A stretch of 64,000 nucleotides of DNA from NCBI RefSeq assembly GCF_025152575.1, contig NZ_CP102293.1, positions 2,170,001 to 2,234,000 of the forward strand, in the 5' to 3' direction. Position numbers and translations under genes: made by a program. This document shows, one piece after another, positions 61,738 through 64,000 of the stretch; the stretch's first letter is position 1, and every line of letters starts with the position of its first letter. This DNA is from Subdoligranulum variabile (GTDB lineage: Bacteria; Bacillota; Clostridia; Oscillospirales; Ruminococcaceae). Under the pieces are notes generated by a model. That model searched no databases, was not told the DNA's origin, and was given only the letters and a program-made list of their open reading frames with translations.

Positions 61738-62325
61738 ATGGATTCTATGCAGCAAAACAATGCCAGCCAGCGGCGGGTCATCAGCCTGCTGGTGGACAAC
61801 CAGAACGGTGTTCTGGCGCGGGTGGCCAGCCTGTTCTGCCGCCGCGGCTTCAACATCGACAGCCTGACGGTTTCCGCCACCAACGATCCCAAGATCAGCC
61901 GCATCACGGTGACGCTGCACGGCAACGAGCAGGAAGTCAGCCAGCTGATCCTTCAGACCGAGCGGCTGGAAGTCACCCGTCAGATCTTTGAACTGACCCC
62001 CGAGAAGAGCCTGCAGCGGGAACTGCTGCTGCTCAAGGTGGCCTGCACCAACCAGAACCGGGCCGAACTGCGGGAGATCTCCAGCATCTACAAAGCCAAG
62101 ATCATCGACCTTTCGCCGGACAGTATGGTCTTTGAACTCACCGGCAAGCCGGACAAGATCGATGCGTTCCTGACCATGTTCGGCGGCTACGAGATCCTGG
62201 AACTCTGCCGCACCGGCGTCACGGCGCTGGAGCGGGGCGGCAAGCACCAGCACATGCAGAAGCCGGTGCAGGAAGTCCGGGAAGCCCAGCTGCCGCTGCC
62301 CGGCACCCACTGCCCTCAGGAGTGA
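61738..62325 (+). CDS. ilvN: Acetolactate synthase small (regulatory) subunit
   Basis: 195 residues. N-terminal ACT domain (RRVISLLVDNQNGVLARVASLFCRRGFNIDSLTVSAT) for valine feedback. C-terminal domain: LLLKVACTNQNRAELREISSIYKAKIIDLSPDSMVFELTGKPDKIDAFL. ATG 61738 has AGGTGA 6 bases before it, preferred over GTG 61729. The usual length is 160-175, so the tail is slightly long. Confidence 0.94.
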   Translation: MDSMQQNNASQRRVISLLVDNQNGVLARVASLFCRRGFNIDSLTVSATNDPKISRITVTLHGNEQEVSQLILQTERLEVTRQIFELTPEKSLQRELLLLKVACTNQNRAELREISSIYKAKIIDLSPDSMVFELTGKPDKIDAFLTMFGGYEILELCRTGVTALERGGKHQHMQKPVQEVREAQLPLPGTHCPQE

Positions 62326-62352
62326 GGGCCCACCACTTTGTTCCCCCTATAG

Positions 62353-63414
<1,062 letters not shown>

Positions 63415-63462
63415 TTCTGCGCCGGAGAATCCCTCAAATCCAACCGAATGGAGAAAAGACCA

Positions 63463-64000
63463 ATGAACAGCGATAACGTGAAAAAGGGCCCCGAACGGGC
63501 GCCCAACCGCAGCCTGTTCTATGCGCTGGGCTACACGCCGGAGGAACTGGATCGCCCGCTGATCGGTGTGGTCTCGGCCTACAGCGAGATCGTGCCCGGC
63601 CACATGAACCTGGACAAGCTGGCGGATGCCGTCAAGGCCGGTGTGCGGATGGCCGGCGGCACCCCGATCCTCATCCCGGCCATCGGCGTCTGCGACGGCA
63701 TCGCCATGGGCCACGTGGGTATGAAATACTCTCTGGCCAGCCGCGAGCTGATCTGCGACAGCGTGGAGACCATGTATATGGCCCACCAGCTGGACGGCCT
63801 GGTGCTGGTGCCCAACTGCGACAAGATTGTGCCCGGCATGGTCATGGCGGCGGTGCGGATGGACGTGCCCGCCATCGTGTGCTCCGGCGGCCCCATGCTG
63901 GCCGGACGCTACGGCGGCGAGGAGGTCAGCCTTTCCAAGATGTTCGAGGCGGTGGGTGCCTATAAAGCGGGCCTCATCAACGACGAACAGCTGGAGGACT
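63463..64000 (+). CDS. ilvD: Dihydroxy-acid dehydratase (3' cut by window end)
   Basis: First 179 residues. [42 protein letters not shown] is typical IlvD start. Fe-S Cys in [10 protein letters not shown] and in [11 protein letters not shown] are visible. GGAG lies before the ATG. It dehydrates the KARI product to the 2-oxo acid. The rest is beyond the window. Confidence 0.93.
   Translation, partial: MNSDNVKKGPERAPNRSLFYALGYTPEELDRPLIGVVSAYSEIVPGHMNLDKLADAVKAGVRMAGGTPILIPAIGVCDGIAMGHVGMKYSLASRELICDSVETMYMAHQLDGLVLVPNCDKIVPGMVMAAVRMDVPAIVCSGGPMLAGRYGGEEVSLSKMFEAVGAYKAGLINDEQLED

Overview
The window looks like chromosomal DNA of a strictly anaerobic, GC-rich gut Firmicute, most likely Oscillospiraceae/Ruminococcaceae (Faecalibacterium, Gemmiger or Subdoligranulum-like). 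This is inferred from base composition, strong AGGAGG ribosome sites, a T-box leader, a sortase B with an SpaA-type surface protein, a lacto-N-biose phosphorylase locus, 2-hydroxyacyl-CoA dehydratase-like proteins, and desulfoferrodoxin with rubredoxin. No 16S or tRNA gene was seen, so the genus is not proven. There is no phage, insertion sequence or CRISPR array.

Layout. 1-1.1 kb: end of a sortase-anchored surface protein and its sortase. 1.2-3.2 kb: PfkB-type sugar kinase, small membrane protein, acetyltransferase. 3.2-7.7 kb (minus): a two-protein 2-hydroxyacyl-CoA dehydratase-like system, with the activase fused to a dehydratase component, and a MATE exporter. 7.9-13.3 kb: a complete sugar-type ABC importer and an OB-fold-like lipoprotein. 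13.4-17.4 kb: a deleted MBL-fold remnant, a YjbR protein, and a TetR-controlled pair of redox enzymes. 17.5-21.6 kb: an SLC13-like anion permease, a GtrA protein, and a DcuRS/CitAB-type two-component system that plausibly controls the permease. 21.8-28.1 kb: the F-type ATP synthase operon, in which delta and alpha subunits form one uninterrupted reading frame. 28.1-31 kb (minus): two GT4 glycosyltransferases around a VTT membrane protein, probably for glycolipids. 31-34.1 kb: DUF1835-like protein, CcdA plus TlpA-like thioredoxin, TspO. 34.1-42.1 kb: ABC importer, lacto-N-biose phosphorylase (GH112) and N-acetylhexosamine kinase, with a divergent AraC regulator. 42.2-44.5 kb (minus): GH3 glycosidase. 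44.6-51.9 kb: a six-gene operon of response regulator, histidine kinase, membrane-anchored protein and three tandem paralogous lipoproteins. 52-53.4 kb: glutamate dehydrogenase. 53.5-56.1 kb (minus): a TetM-like translational GTPase fused to a C-terminal NYN/YacP (Rae1-like) nuclease domain. 56.3-58.4 kb: desulfoferrodoxin, rubredoxin, threonine dehydratase. 58.4-59.6 kb (minus): DUF815 AAA+ ATPase. 59.7-64 kb: T-box followed by ilvB-ilvN-ilvC-ilvD, the last cut by the window edge.

How the genes work together. The ilvA and ilvBNCD transcripts give a branched-chain amino acid pathway with its own leaders. The LNB locus imports and phosphorolyses galactosyl-HexNAc disaccharides from mucin or milk glycans. 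Desulfoferrodoxin and rubredoxin handle superoxide. The most notable points are the delta-alpha ATP synthase fusion, which conflicts with the usual 1:3 subunit ratio; the ribosome-type GTPase joined to an A-site-nuclease-like domain; and the tandem lipoprotein family with a shared Cys-Cys-His-Cys motif beside its own two-component system.
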